Shown piece by piece: positions 1-5,154 of a stretch of 6,080 nucleotides of DNA. Both the position numbers and the translations under genes were made by a program. Location of the stretch: positions 1-6,080 of the forward strand of contig JAIFLS010000036.1 of the NCBI GenBank assembly GCA_020048935.1, in the 5' to 3' direction. Position 1 is the first letter of the stretch. Each line of letters opens with the position of its first letter. The notes below the pieces were generated by a model. That model worked only from the letters and a program-made list of their open reading frames with translations, made no database searches and was not told the origin of the DNA. The DNA comes from a bacterium (lineage in GTDB: Bacteria; Verrucomicrobiota; Kiritimatiellia; UBA8416).

Positions 1-242
1 TCGTGCGTGCCCGCCAGCCGGGCGACCGCATCGCCATGATCGGGATGCCGGGAGAGCGCAAGGTGCAGGACATCCTGACCGACGCCAAGATCCCTGCCAC
101 ACAGCGCGACAGCATCCCGGTCTTCACCATCGCCGGCGAGGTCGTCTGGATCCCCGGCTGCCGTCCCTCGCGCCACTGGGCCGTCCCCGCCCCGGACGCA
201 CCCTCGCTCCGCCTCCGTGTGTATGAGTATGGGAGCGTGTGA
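1..242 (+). CDS. tilS: tRNA(Ile)-lysidine synthase, C-terminal end (partial)
   Basis: The gene enters from the left edge; about 79 codons and the TGA stop at 240-242 are present. The visible part matches the small C-terminal TilS domain: PGDRI near the start, then GERKVQDILTDAKIP, RDSIPV and GEVVWIPG, the typical order in TilS C-termini. TilS ligates lysine to C34 of the CAU anticodon of tRNA-Ile2 in the cytoplasm, so that AUA is read as Ile; it is normally essential. The C-terminal domain helps bind the tRNA acceptor stem. The catalytic N-terminal PP-loop domain is outside the window, so its integrity cannot be judged. The gene is GC-rich and converges with the minus-strand cassette region. 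It is best read as the conserved chromosomal flank of the accessory block. Confidence 0.9.
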   Translation, partial: VRARQPGDRIAMIGMPGERKVQDILTDAKIPATQRDSIPVFTIAGEVVWIPGCRPSRHWAVPAPDAPSLRLRVYEYGSV

Positions 243-251
243 GCGCGTCGA

Positions 252-280
252 GGCACCCTTGCCCGACCTGCCGGGCATAA
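252..280 (+). repeat. Left arm of a 29-nt inverted repeat (REP-like)
   Basis: This arm is the reverse complement of 677-705 with 27 of 29 positions matching; the two mismatches lie in the loop of an internal palindrome (261-276, arms GCCCG and CGGGC). It begins 9 nt after the tilS stop. The two arms bracket 454 bp that include the attC-like site at 414-484. A second shared block, CCGGCCTGCC (323-332) and its complement (667-676), lies inside the arms, so the inverted relationship is somewhat wider than 29 nt. It could be a REP pair in inverted orientation, or the ends of a MITE-like element. Confidence 0.65.
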
Positions 281-413
281 AGACTGCCGAGCCCCTAGCA
301 AATGGCTAGAAAACCGCGCTGACCGGCCTGCCTGGGAACTTCACAAGAAGATCACACCGGGGACCGTGTTCCTGAACCCGATTGTGCAAAGTCAACTTTG
401 TCACGGCTATGTT

Positions 414-484
414 GCCGAACGCTTGAATGAACCTTTTCAGGAGTTTATTGACTTCCTGAAATAGGTTCGATTCGGATGTTGGAT
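414..484 (-). other. attC-like recombination site (attC_c)
   Basis: Read on the minus strand this has the full attC order. The R'' box ATCCAAC fits RYYYAAC exactly. A 4-nt spacer follows, then L'' GAATCGAACC with one unpaired C, a hairpin (TTTCAGGA pairing with TCCTGAAA), L' GGTTCATTC, a 4-nt spacer, and the R' box GTTCGGC at 414-420. Total length is 71 bp, within the usual attC range and equal to the site at 3659-3729. R' is the same heptamer as in that site. R'' does not match the start of the DNA block to its right (TTCGGC at 3664), so the cassette that once owned this site is no longer intact here. Past R' the sequence runs into REP-like DNA and tilS, so this would be the last attC of the array. 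Confidence 0.65.
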
Positions 485-532
485 TATTCGAAATGTGCAA
501 TCAGGACATGGGTAACACAACGTGGGGGCTGT

Positions 533-549
533 GGGAGCAAGATGCTCCC
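533..549. repeat. REP-like perfect hairpin
   Basis: GGGAGCA (533-539) pairs perfectly with TGCTCCC (543-549) across a 3-nt loop, with GTGG and CCAC extending the symmetry outside. It lies in the non-coding stretch next to the transposase remnant. There is no T-tract on either side, so it does not look like an intrinsic terminator. It is more consistent with a REP palindrome, the kind of target mobilised by RAYT enzymes. Confidence 0.5.
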
Positions 550-596
550 GCCACTTTGGGAATGCCTTTACCTTTCCATTTGGCTTGCAGCTATGC

Positions 597-649
597 GGCC
601 GGGGTGGCACCCGGCCCTCCAGTGGGTAGCCGACCGGGGTGGAACCCGG
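597..649. repeat. Tandem pair of REP-like palindromes
   Basis: Two copies of a 16-nt palindromic unit, CCGGGGTGGCACCCGG (599-614) and CCGGGGTGGAACCCGG (634-649), differ at one base and are spaced 35 nt apart in direct orientation. The first extends to 7-bp arms (597-603 with 610-616). Together with the hairpins at 261-276, 533-549 and 681-696 they make a REP cluster in DNA that shows no credible gene. Confidence 0.6.
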
Positions 650-676
650 AAATAGAGGGGCGCACTGGCAGGCCGG

Positions 677-705
677 TTATGCCCGGATGGTCGGGCAAGG
701 GTGCC
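677..705 (-). repeat. Right arm of the 29-nt inverted repeat (REP-like)
   Basis: Partner of 252-280. It contains its own short palindrome GCCCG...CGGGC at 681-696. It lies 42 nt beyond the 3' end of the transposase remnant (stop at 747-749), a position that fits a REP sequence next to its RAYT gene. Confidence 0.65.
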
Positions 706-746
706 ACGACCTACTCAAATGTGCTACGGGATCACATCGTAACATA

Positions 747-1004
747 TTACATTTGAACGGCTTTGATGACGCTCGCTGACAATTTTGCAGGGGCCTTGTC
801 GCGCTGACAGGCCAAGGAGAACCGGCGCATGGCCATGGTCACGGCGGCATCGTCCATCCCCCCGGCTTTCCTGCCAACTTCCGCCAGGGTCAGCCCCGTG
901 CAGCGACGCGCCACCCCCAAGACCAGATACCGTCGCTTGTCGCCATGCCGCTCGCGAAAGGCAGACCACGGTTCGCCGGTTTGACGCCCCACCTCCGCCA
1001 CCAC
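747..1004 (-). pseudogene. RAYT-type transposase remnant, C-terminal region only
   Basis: An 85-codon reading frame with the sequence pattern I associate with the C-terminal extension of some REP-associated tyrosine transposases: PWSAFRERHGD, VARRCTGLTLAEVGRKAGG and AAVTMAMRRF, a DnaA-like helix-turn-helix region. The N-terminal Y1 catalytic domain, with its HUH metal-binding pair and catalytic tyrosine, is absent. Upstream in this frame lies the 3' end of the histidine kinase gene, read in another frame. The first possible start is GTG at 1004 with no convincing ribosome binding site, so this is a truncated remnant. Intact RAYTs nick and join REP palindromes, and REP-like hairpins do sit just beyond its stop. 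The alternative is a small independent HTH protein, which I think less likely. The family assignment is from memory of the motif pattern. Confidence 0.55.
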
Positions 1005-1014
1005 ACCGCACGGC

Positions 1015-3507
1015 TCAGCGTCCGCAGCAGGCGTGGATGGTTGCGACGAGGACTTCGGACGCTTCGCTTTTGGCTACATAGGCGGCGGCGCCAGCTTTGC
1101 GCATATCGTCCCCGCGGTCGGACTCCGCATACATGGAGAGGCCGATGACGATCATCTCCGGGAATTCGGCGTGAATGACCCGCGTGGCCTCGATTCCGTC
1201 CATCTCTGGTATTCCGATGTCCATGAGGACAACGTCTGGATGCAGGGAACGAGCCTGCGCCACGCCGATCTTCCCGTCCGAAGCCTCGCCGACCACCTCC
1301 ATGCCGGGATCCTGGGACAGGAGTTGAGTCAACCCCTGGCGCACGATCCGGTGGTCGTCGACCAGCAGGATCCGGATCCGGGCGGGCGAAGGTGACTCGG
1401 TCTGCACATTCAGTTTGCCGGCTACATCGGCCCGCGCCGACACCCCGACATGACCGGGCGACGCTACGGACGGGGACGGCAACGAGGCGATCGGCGCCAT
1501 CAGGGTGACGCGACAGCCGTGTTTCGGCGCACTTTCTATCGTCATGAGCCCGCCGAGCGCGTCGAAGCGCTCGCGAATCGCCAAGAGACCGAATCCGCAC
1601 TCCGGGCCGTCGCACCGGTCGGGCGTGGACGGGGCAAAACCACAGCCCTTATCCGCGACGACCACCTCAATCCGCGCGTCGGGCCGGATCGCAATCGTCA
1701 CTTCGGCCGTTGAGACGCCTGAGTACTTGACCACATTGAGCAGCAGCTCCCGCACGGAATGAAAAATCGCCTGACGCAAGTCCTCCTCAATCCCGTTGGC
1801 GCGTTCGTCCACTTCTGAATGGACGGTCAGTCCGTGCGTCTCCTTCATCCGAAGACGGATCCAATTCATGGCGTGGGCGATACCGCCCTCCCGCAGGATG
1901 GGCGGACTGAGTTCCAGAACGAGGGACTTGGATTCCCGAAGGGCCTCCTCCACGGCCGATCTGGCCATGTGCACGTTCTTGCGTAGCGCCTCGTCGACCT
2001 GTCGCTCCAATGCGGACAGGTTGAATCGGGCCCCGACGAGCAGCTGCTGAAGCTGGTCGTGAATGATCTGGGCTATGCGCTTGCGTTCCTGTTCCTCGGC
2101 ACGGGCCAACTTCGCGCCGAGTTTTCGGAGCTGCGACGTGGTATGTTCCAGCGCGAGGTTGGCCTGCACCAACCTTCCTTCGGCCTCCTTGCGCTCGACG
2201 ATCTCCTCCTGCAGCGAAAGGTTACGCGCCGCAAGTTCGGCGGTGCGCGCCTCCACGCGGCACTCCAACTCGGCGTGGGACTGCTGTAACAGATCCGCCT
2301 TCAGCGCCTGTATCGTGATGTCGTCGAACATCACGAACACCTTGTCGGCCACCGGCACTCCGAATGCAGCGATGGTCTTCACTGTGCGGTCCTTGCAGGT
2401 GATTCGGTAGTCGTCGCGCTGGATCTCACGGCCTTCTGCGAGGGCCGAGGCGACCCGCCCCATCCATCTCTCTCTAGCCTCGTTCCGGGCTCCGGGGTCC
2501 GGGTACGTCTTGAGCCACCACTGGTCCATGGTTGGGATATCCGAGGGCTGGTAGCCGAACGTTTCGATCGCCTTCCGGTTGATGTACTCGATGACGCCAT
2601 CCACGCCGACAATGGCCATGGAGATTGGCGCCAGTTCGATGATCACCCGCAGGAGTTGTTCGCCGTGCCTTATCGCCTCCTCGGCCTGTTTGTGAGCGTC
2701 CACCTCAATCAGCAGCCGATCATTGACGCTTTGAAGCTGGTCCCGTGAGGCCGCGAGCTCGGCCGTACGCGCTCGCACGTTCTGCTCCAAGGTCTCTTGG
2801 TCCTCAAGCAGTTGCGTCTGTACCTCGCGCAGGCGCGTGAGCGAGACGGCCAGGTCCGCCCGGGTGGCGAGGTCTGTGCTCAGAAGCCGCTCGATTTCGT
2901 CCTCGATGATGCGCGGGGATGGCGCGACGACGAACTCGTCGCAGGGGGCGCCATTGGCGATGAACGCCGTTTGCGTCGCCCAGCAGTTGGTTCCAAAGCG
3001 CTTGGTGCAGTAGCCGGCGAGCTTGCCGGCGAGCATGGCGCTTCCCCAGCAGACGCCCAATCTCTTCTGGTACAACCCCTCCCACGTGTTGTAGGCCCGG
3101 AAGCGGCATTCTCTCTTGCCGGGGTCATCCCCAATGAGCAGCCACTCGCCCCAACCCGCGACCGCAGCCACGATCCCGATGGCCTTGAACCCGTCGCTGA
3201 AACCGGGATGGAGCGACATCAGCAACCAGTCGGCCTCCACGCTCTTGCGGCCCTCGGATTGAAGGGCCAGGGAGAAGCGTTCAGGCCCCACCATGGCGGC
3301 GACCCCGGACATAAGCCCGGCCAACGTGGAGTCCACCCACAGCATGGCCACCGGCAGGCCCTGGAAGGCGCAGGTTCCCTCCTGGGCATTCCACGTCAGA
3401 GGGATGCCCTGAACGACAACGCGGTCCTGGTTCGCGCGGGAGTCGCCGCGATCCGTGGTGGTTCCGGCTGCGGTCCTTGGTCGCTTCGTGTTCTCAACAT
3501 CGCTCAT
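1015..3507 (-). CDS. Soluble hybrid histidine kinase: V4R-like sensor, PAS, HisKA_3, HATPase, receiver
   Basis: An 830-residue protein with no transmembrane segment, so probably a cytoplasmic sensor. Domains in order: a V4R-like small-molecule or metal sensor at about 35-197 (GVCWGSAMLAGKLAG with C153, C167, C175, C189); a coiled coil at about 215-280 (RARTAELAASRDQL); PAS at about 282-400; a second coiled coil with RVEARTAEL at about 405-470; HisKA_3 dimerisation domain with phospho-acceptor H483 in RIAQIIHDQLQQ; HATPase with N-box E587/N591, G1 box DKGCGF (619-624) and G2 box GFGLLAIRERF (638-648); and a NarL-type receiver at about 711-830 with acidic pair D717/D718, phospho-acceptor D763 (LMDIG) and K813. 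The receiver has no HTH after it, so output must go to another protein. ATG at 3505-3507 is the natural start; a GGAAGG lies 12 nt upstream, a long spacing. The gene lies between two attC sites but is far larger than usual cassette genes. Confidence 0.93.
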   Translation of the reverse strand: MSDVENTKRPRTAAGTTTDRGDSRANQDRVVVQGIPLTWNAQEGTCAFQGLPVAMLWVDSTLAGLMSGVAAMVGPERFSLALQSEGRKSVEADWLLMSLHPGFSDGFKAIGIVAAVAGWGEWLLIGDDPGKRECRFRAYNTWEGLYQKRLGVCWGSAMLAGKLAGYCTKRFGTNCWATQTAFIANGAPCDEFVVAPSPRIIEDEIERLLSTDLATRADLAVSLTRLREVQTQLLEDQETLEQNVRARTAELAASRDQLQSVNDRLLIEVDAHKQAEEAIRHGEQLLRVIIELAPISMAIVGVDGVIEYINRKAIETFGYQPSDIPTMDQWWLKTYPDPGARNEARERWMGRVASALAEGREIQRDDYRITCKDRTVKTIAAFGVPVADKVFVMFDDITIQALKADLLQQSHAELECRVEARTAELAARNLSLQEEIVERKEAEGRLVQANLALEHTTSQLRKLGAKLARAEEQERKRIAQIIHDQLQQLLVGARFNLSALERQVDEALRKNVHMARSAVEEALRESKSLVLELSPPILREGGIAHAMNWIRLRMKETHGLTVHSEVDERANGIEEDLRQAIFHSVRELLLNVVKYSGVSTAEVTIAIRPDARIEVVVADKGCGFAPSTPDRCDGPECGFGLLAIRERFDALGGLMTIESAPKHGCRVTLMAPIASLPSPSVASPGHVGVSARADVAGKLNVQTESPSPARIRILLVDDHRIVRQGLTQLLSQDPGMEVVGEASDGKIGVAQARSLHPDVVLMDIGIPEMDGIEATRVIHAEFPEMIVIGLSMYAESDRGDDMRKAGAAAYVAKSEASEVLVATIHACCGR

Positions 3508-3647
3508 GGCTTTGCTATGCCTTCCATCTCAGTTCTCGATCCCAAACTGCCTGAGTCGCCAGTGCCATTCAGGTCTGTCCCTATGCGATAAGTATTCATA
3601 GTAGTCGGATTATAGTGTGCTCTTTGGAAATCGTTTGTAAAAGCCAT
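3504..3647 (-). CDS. Small ORF upstream of and overlapping the kinase start (47 aa, hypothetical)
   Basis: The ATG at 3645-3647 lies 17 nt inside the DNA that follows the attC_b crossover point, the usual position of a cassette ORF. The TGA (3504-3506) overlaps the kinase ATG (3505-3507) as ATGA, an arrangement often seen in translational coupling. The peptide starts MAFTNDFQRAHYNPTT and has no motif I recognise, no signal peptide and no membrane segment. The ribosome binding site is weak, and a TATAAT box for the downstream gene (3609-3614) falls inside the frame. It may be a short leader, the stub of a displaced cassette gene, or chance. Confidence 0.3.
   Translation of the reverse strand: MAFTNDFQRAHYNPTTMNTYRIGTDLNGTGDSGSLGSRTEMEGIAKP
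3609..3614 (-). promoter_or_regulatory. Possible -10 box for the kinase gene
   Basis: A perfect TATAAT on the minus strand about 100 nt upstream of the kinase ATG, in AT-rich DNA just past attC_b. No good -35 hexamer sits at 16-18 nt spacing; TTTACA is at 21 nt. The call rests on the -10 match alone. Confidence 0.3.
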
Positions 3648-3658
3648 GTGAATTCTCT

Positions 3659-3729
3659 GCCGAACGCCTCGGATGAGGTTACAAAATTGAGCTCCGCTCA
3701 ATTTTGTAACCTCAATCCGCTTGTTCGGA
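3659..3729 (-). other. attC recombination site (attC_b), end of the 92-aa cassette
   Basis: Minus-strand order: R'' TCCGAAC (3723-3729), L'' CGGATTGAG with one unpaired T, a long near-perfect hairpin (18-bp arms 3675-3692 and 3696-3713, 3-nt loop), L' CTCATCCG, and R' GTTCGGC (3659-3665). The single unpaired base in L'' is the classic feature that orients attC for integrase. R'' together with the next base out (TTCCGAAC) is the exact complement of the first bases of the same cassette (GTTCGGAA, crossing the 4018/4017 junction), as expected for a cassette inserted from a circle. The stop codon of the 92-aa gene lies inside the site. The 71-bp length is normal. Confidence 0.85.
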
Positions 3730-3990
3730 AGTCTCCGGTTTCTGTTTCCGAGGCGTGATCTGCCGGAAGATTGCAGCAAGTCCGATTAGGACTATGATCA
3801 AGTAGGCCATGGTCCATGGGATTGATTGTCCCTCGCCCCAAGCATGGAGGCCCCCCAGCGATGCGCCAAGCACCAGAACGACACCTCCGACTGCACCCCC
3901 GATCGATCTGCCTCTGTTGAATAGTCCCCGTATGGCTAAGCCAACCGCGGCAAGTGCCACGAGGAGTACGATTGCACCTGTAATTCCCAT
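3712..3990 (-). CDS. Cassette-encoded small membrane protein (92 aa, hypothetical)
   Basis: I do not recognise the family. Three hydrophobic segments are clear: about residues 5-24, 31-51 and 59-75. They are joined by a short basic turn (RGLFNRGR) and a small polar loop (HAWGEGQSIPW), and a charged C-terminal tail (RQITPRKQKPETSEQAD) follows. The second segment is glycine-rich with small-residue spacing (GGAVGGVVLVLGASLGG), a glycine-zipper look that favours tight helix packing. The ATG at 3988-3990 is supported by a good ribosome binding site (AGAGGAAG) 7 nt upstream and lies about 27 nt after the cassette boundary at 4017/4018. The TGA (3712-3714) and the last five codons belong to attC_b. 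The whole cassette is about 353 bp. A role in envelope or phage-related stress is possible but is only a guess. Confidence 0.75.
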   Translation of the reverse strand: MGITGAIVLLVALAAVGLAIRGLFNRGRSIGGAVGGVVLVLGASLGGLHAWGEGQSIPWTMAYLIIVLIGLAAIFRQITPRKQKPETSEQAD

Positions 3991-4011
3991 GATGTCTTCC
4001 TCTCTCTATGT

Positions 4012-4071
4012 TCCGAACGTCAACCATCAGTCGCGCCGCGTAGCGGCGTTGACTGGATGGTCTGGTTAGCA
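4012..4071 (-). other. attC recombination site (attC_a), end of the 132-aa cassette
   Basis: A 60-bp site of classical size. Minus-strand order: R'' TGCTAAC (4065-4071), spacer CAGA, L'' CCATCCAGTC with one unpaired C, an inner GCCGC/GCGGC hairpin with a TAC loop, L' GACTGATGG, spacer TTGAC, and R' GTTCGGA (4012-4018). The layout and inner hairpin resemble the well-known aadA 59-base element. R'' is the exact complement of the first bases of this same cassette (GTTAGCA at 4435-4429). The predicted crossover is between the G at 4018 and the TT at 4017-4016. Confidence 0.88.
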
Positions 4072-4418
4072 TTTTGTATTTCCGCCTTCATTCCTTGGAC
4101 TGATTCTGGAGTCAAGACTCCGTTAATCTCTGGCAAGGCCAATCTGAAAAATACTGAATCAATAATGTCTTTGTTTGTTTCTTCGAAGTCGACGTCTTCG
4201 CGACACTCTAGATTTTCAGCCCACTGTTGTAGTTGGGCGCTGGAAATCTCTCCCGCCAAGTATCTGTCTATGATCGAAAGAAGGTGCTCCCGAGTAATGA
4301 TTAGCAATGGCTCATCATCCAGCCAATCCCAGCCGAACGTCCAAAGCTCAGCATGAAGCTGCTCTGTGGGTGGTCGATAAGCCACAAGCTCATGTAATAT
4401 TTCGGCTCGTCGGTTCAT
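4020..4418 (-). CDS. Cassette-encoded protein of unknown function (132 aa), C-terminus encoded by attC
   Basis: A soluble, acidic protein without signal peptide or membrane segment. The middle part has a pattern I have seen in small hypothetical proteins: WTFGWDWLDDEPLLIITREHLLSII, then RYLAGEISSAQLQQWAENLECREDVDFEE, then ALPEINGVLTPESV. It reads as a compact helical domain, possibly immunity-like, but no function can be assigned. The ATG (4416-4418) lies 16 nt after the cassette boundary, preceded by AGAAGAAAA as a weak ribosome binding site. The last 16 codons (ANQTIQSTPLRGATDG) are attC_a itself read in frame, so the native domain probably ends near residue 115. It sits directly downstream of the promoter in the repeat at 4441-4644. 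Confidence 0.78.
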   Translation of the reverse strand: MNRRAEILHELVAYRPPTEQLHAELWTFGWDWLDDEPLLIITREHLLSIIDRYLAGEISSAQLQQWAENLECREDVDFEETNKDIIDSVFFRLALPEINGVLTPESVQGMKAEIQNANQTIQSTPLRGATDG

Positions 4419-4428
4419 TGTTTTCTTC

Positions 4429-4435
4429 TGCTAAC
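4429..4435 (-). other. Cassette boundary core box GTTAGCA
   Basis: On the minus strand this heptamer fits the GTTRRRY core apart from its last base, and it begins the 132-aa cassette. It lies immediately after the end of the 204-bp repeat, in the same relative place as GTTCTGC (5405-5411) after the second repeat. Its exact complement is the R'' box of attC_a, which confirms it as the 5' end of that cassette. Confidence 0.75.
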
Positions 4436-4440
4436 AGTAC

Positions 4441-4644
4441 TTATTATGCCTACTTCATTTTTTGTGACCCTGTGTTTCACCAGGGGTCAGGGTATAATTG
4501 CGGCAGATCGATTGTCAATCGCATAAAGTACGCCACTGTAGATGATTAAAAGCGATTTGAAAGGTGTCATCCTGGCTGCGAAGTAGGCTTTATGCAGATT
4601 GTCAGGTAGGCTTTATGCTCTCACCAGGAAATAATCGTCAACAT
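4441..4644 (-). repeat. Long repeat copy A (about 204 bp), promoter-bearing
   Basis: About 90% identical to 5413-5615, in the same orientation. A core of 51 nt (4504-4554 and 5475-5525) is completely identical. Each copy contains two direct copies of TAGGCTTTATGC spaced 23 nt (here 4584-4595 and 4607-4618), an inverted TTATGCCTAC at the other end (4444-4453), a degenerate GCATAAAGTAC in the middle (4521-4531) and a promoter. Outside the repeat the two loci are unrelated, except that both are followed by a cassette core box on the minus-strand 3' side. It could be a small non-autonomous mobile element lodged in attC sites, or an unusually long attC family. It encodes no protein that I can see. 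Confidence 0.85.
4491..4518 (-). promoter_or_regulatory. Promoter in repeat A, firing into the 132-aa cassette
   Basis: The -35 is a perfect TTGACA (4513-4518), the spacer is 16 nt and the -10 is TATACC (4491-4496). A 13-nt palindrome CGATTG-A-CAATCG (4510-4522 region) covers the -35 box and could be an operator. The expected transcript starts near 4484 and begins with a hairpin (CTGACCCC.. with CAGGGTCA), then runs to the 132-aa gene about 70 nt further on. The same promoter occurs in repeat B, which strengthens the call. Confidence 0.6.
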
Positions 4645-4684
4645 TGCCATACACCAATTTGCACCCCCTCTACCTCTGCCGCAA

Positions 4685-4897
4685 TCAGGCATATGCCAGG
4701 CGGCCCCTTGGCTGCGGTACAGTGCGGCCAAGCCCCTTGGCCGTGGTAATCCACTCTTGAATAATCTGTTGTGCGTTGGAGAGGGCTTCCTGATAAGTCT
4801 GCCCGTCTGCCATGCAACCAGGAAGCTCCGGTACTTCCGCGACAAAAGCGTTGTCTTCATCGCTCCAGAAAATGATGATTTCGTATTTTGATGCCAT
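4685..4897 (-). CDS. hicB: HicB-type antitoxin, short form (70 aa)
   Basis: Matches the HicB partial RNase H-like fold: YEIIIFWSDEDNAFVAEVPELPGCMADGQTYQEALSNAQQ, followed by IIQEWITTAKGLGR and the short tail PQPRGRL. HicB binds and neutralises the HicA ribonuclease. At 70 residues there is no room for the C-terminal HTH or ribbon-helix-helix DNA-binding domain of longer HicB proteins, so autorepression would need the complex or another factor. The ATG (4895-4897) is fixed by a strong TGGAGGA ribosome binding site 7 nt upstream, inside the end of hicA. Only 2 nt separate the hicA stop from this start, so the two are one operon, in the usual toxin-first order for hicAB. The gene ends 40 nt before repeat A. 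Confidence 0.9.
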   Translation of the reverse strand: MASKYEIIIFWSDEDNAFVAEVPELPGCMADGQTYQEALSNAQQIIQEWITTAKGLGRTVPQPRGRLAYA

Positions 4898-4899
4898 AA

Positions 4900-5154
4900 T
4901 CAGTCCTCCATTTTAAGATTGTACTTCAGAATCACATCGCGAACCTGTTTTATCTGATACGGCTTTCCCTTGCCGCTTTTGGGTTGCAGGTTCAGGATCT
5001 CCTCGACTCCTGTCATCGTGAATATGTGGTGATCCCCTCGGATTCTCTCACCAAAGCCAAGGCGTATCAGTAGTGCGCACAGCCCGTCGAAGGGCACGTT
5101 CGCATCAGATCGACGCATCAGGATGTGCTGATATAGTTTTTCTTGATTACCCAT
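4900..5154 (-). CDS. hicA: HicA-type toxin, mRNA interferase (84 aa)
   Basis: HicA toxins are small dsRBD-fold ribonucleases that cut mRNA and slow growth. Here the core reads FDGLCALLIRLGFGERIRGDHHIFTMTG with the catalytic histidine in the GDHH motif (H42 or H43), then EEILNLQPKSGKGKPYQIKQVRDVILKY, the typical second half. The length is normal for the family. The ATG (5152-5154) has an in-frame TAG four codons upstream and no clear ribosome binding site. The ORF upstream (5118-5396) overlaps the start, so translation may be coupled or simply weak; weak toxin translation is common in such pairs. The likely promoter is the one in repeat B. Toxin-antitoxin cassettes are common in chromosomal integron arrays, where they are thought to stabilise the array. 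Confidence 0.9.
   Translation of the reverse strand: MGNQEKLYQHILMRRSDANVPFDGLCALLIRLGFGERIRGDHHIFTMTGVEEILNLQPKSGKGKPYQIKQVRDVILKYNLKMED

Noticed and set aside
261..276. Hairpin after tilS as its terminator
   Set aside because: Only 5-bp arms and no T-run; it is better explained as part of the inverted REP-like repeat.
306..500. 64-aa minus-strand frame as a gene
   Set aside because: It runs straight through the attC-like site and into REP-like DNA, without a ribosome binding site or a recognisable motif.
493..756. 87-aa plus-strand frame
   Set aside because: Consists of the REP-like palindromes and inverted repeat arm; composition is that of structured non-coding repeats.
890..1615. 241-aa minus-strand frame
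   Set aside because: Arg-rich out-of-frame reading of the kinase receiver and ATPase region; the kinase frame has all catalytic motifs.
2797..3591. 264-aa plus-strand frame antisense to the kinase N-terminus
   Set aside because: Shadow of a GC-rich gene; no recognisable domain, while the opposite strand encodes a coherent V4R-like/coiled-coil region.
3675..3713. Long perfect hairpin at the 3' end of the 92-aa gene read as an intrinsic terminator
   Set aside because: No T-tract follows on either strand, and the flanking boxes, the unpaired base in L'' and the core heptamers explain it as the hairpin of an attC site.
4584..4618. Direct repeats spaced 23 nt as a CRISPR array
   Set aside because: Only two 12-nt units per copy, the spacers are nearly the same in both copies, and the second locus repeats the whole unit.
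4429..4680. Repeat A plus flanks as one ordinary attC of about 250 bp
   Set aside because: The candidate R'' (GGCAGAGG) is imperfect, L'' and L' do not pair, and the region next to R'' is not shared with repeat B; it is far longer than known attC sites. It is kept only as an alternative.
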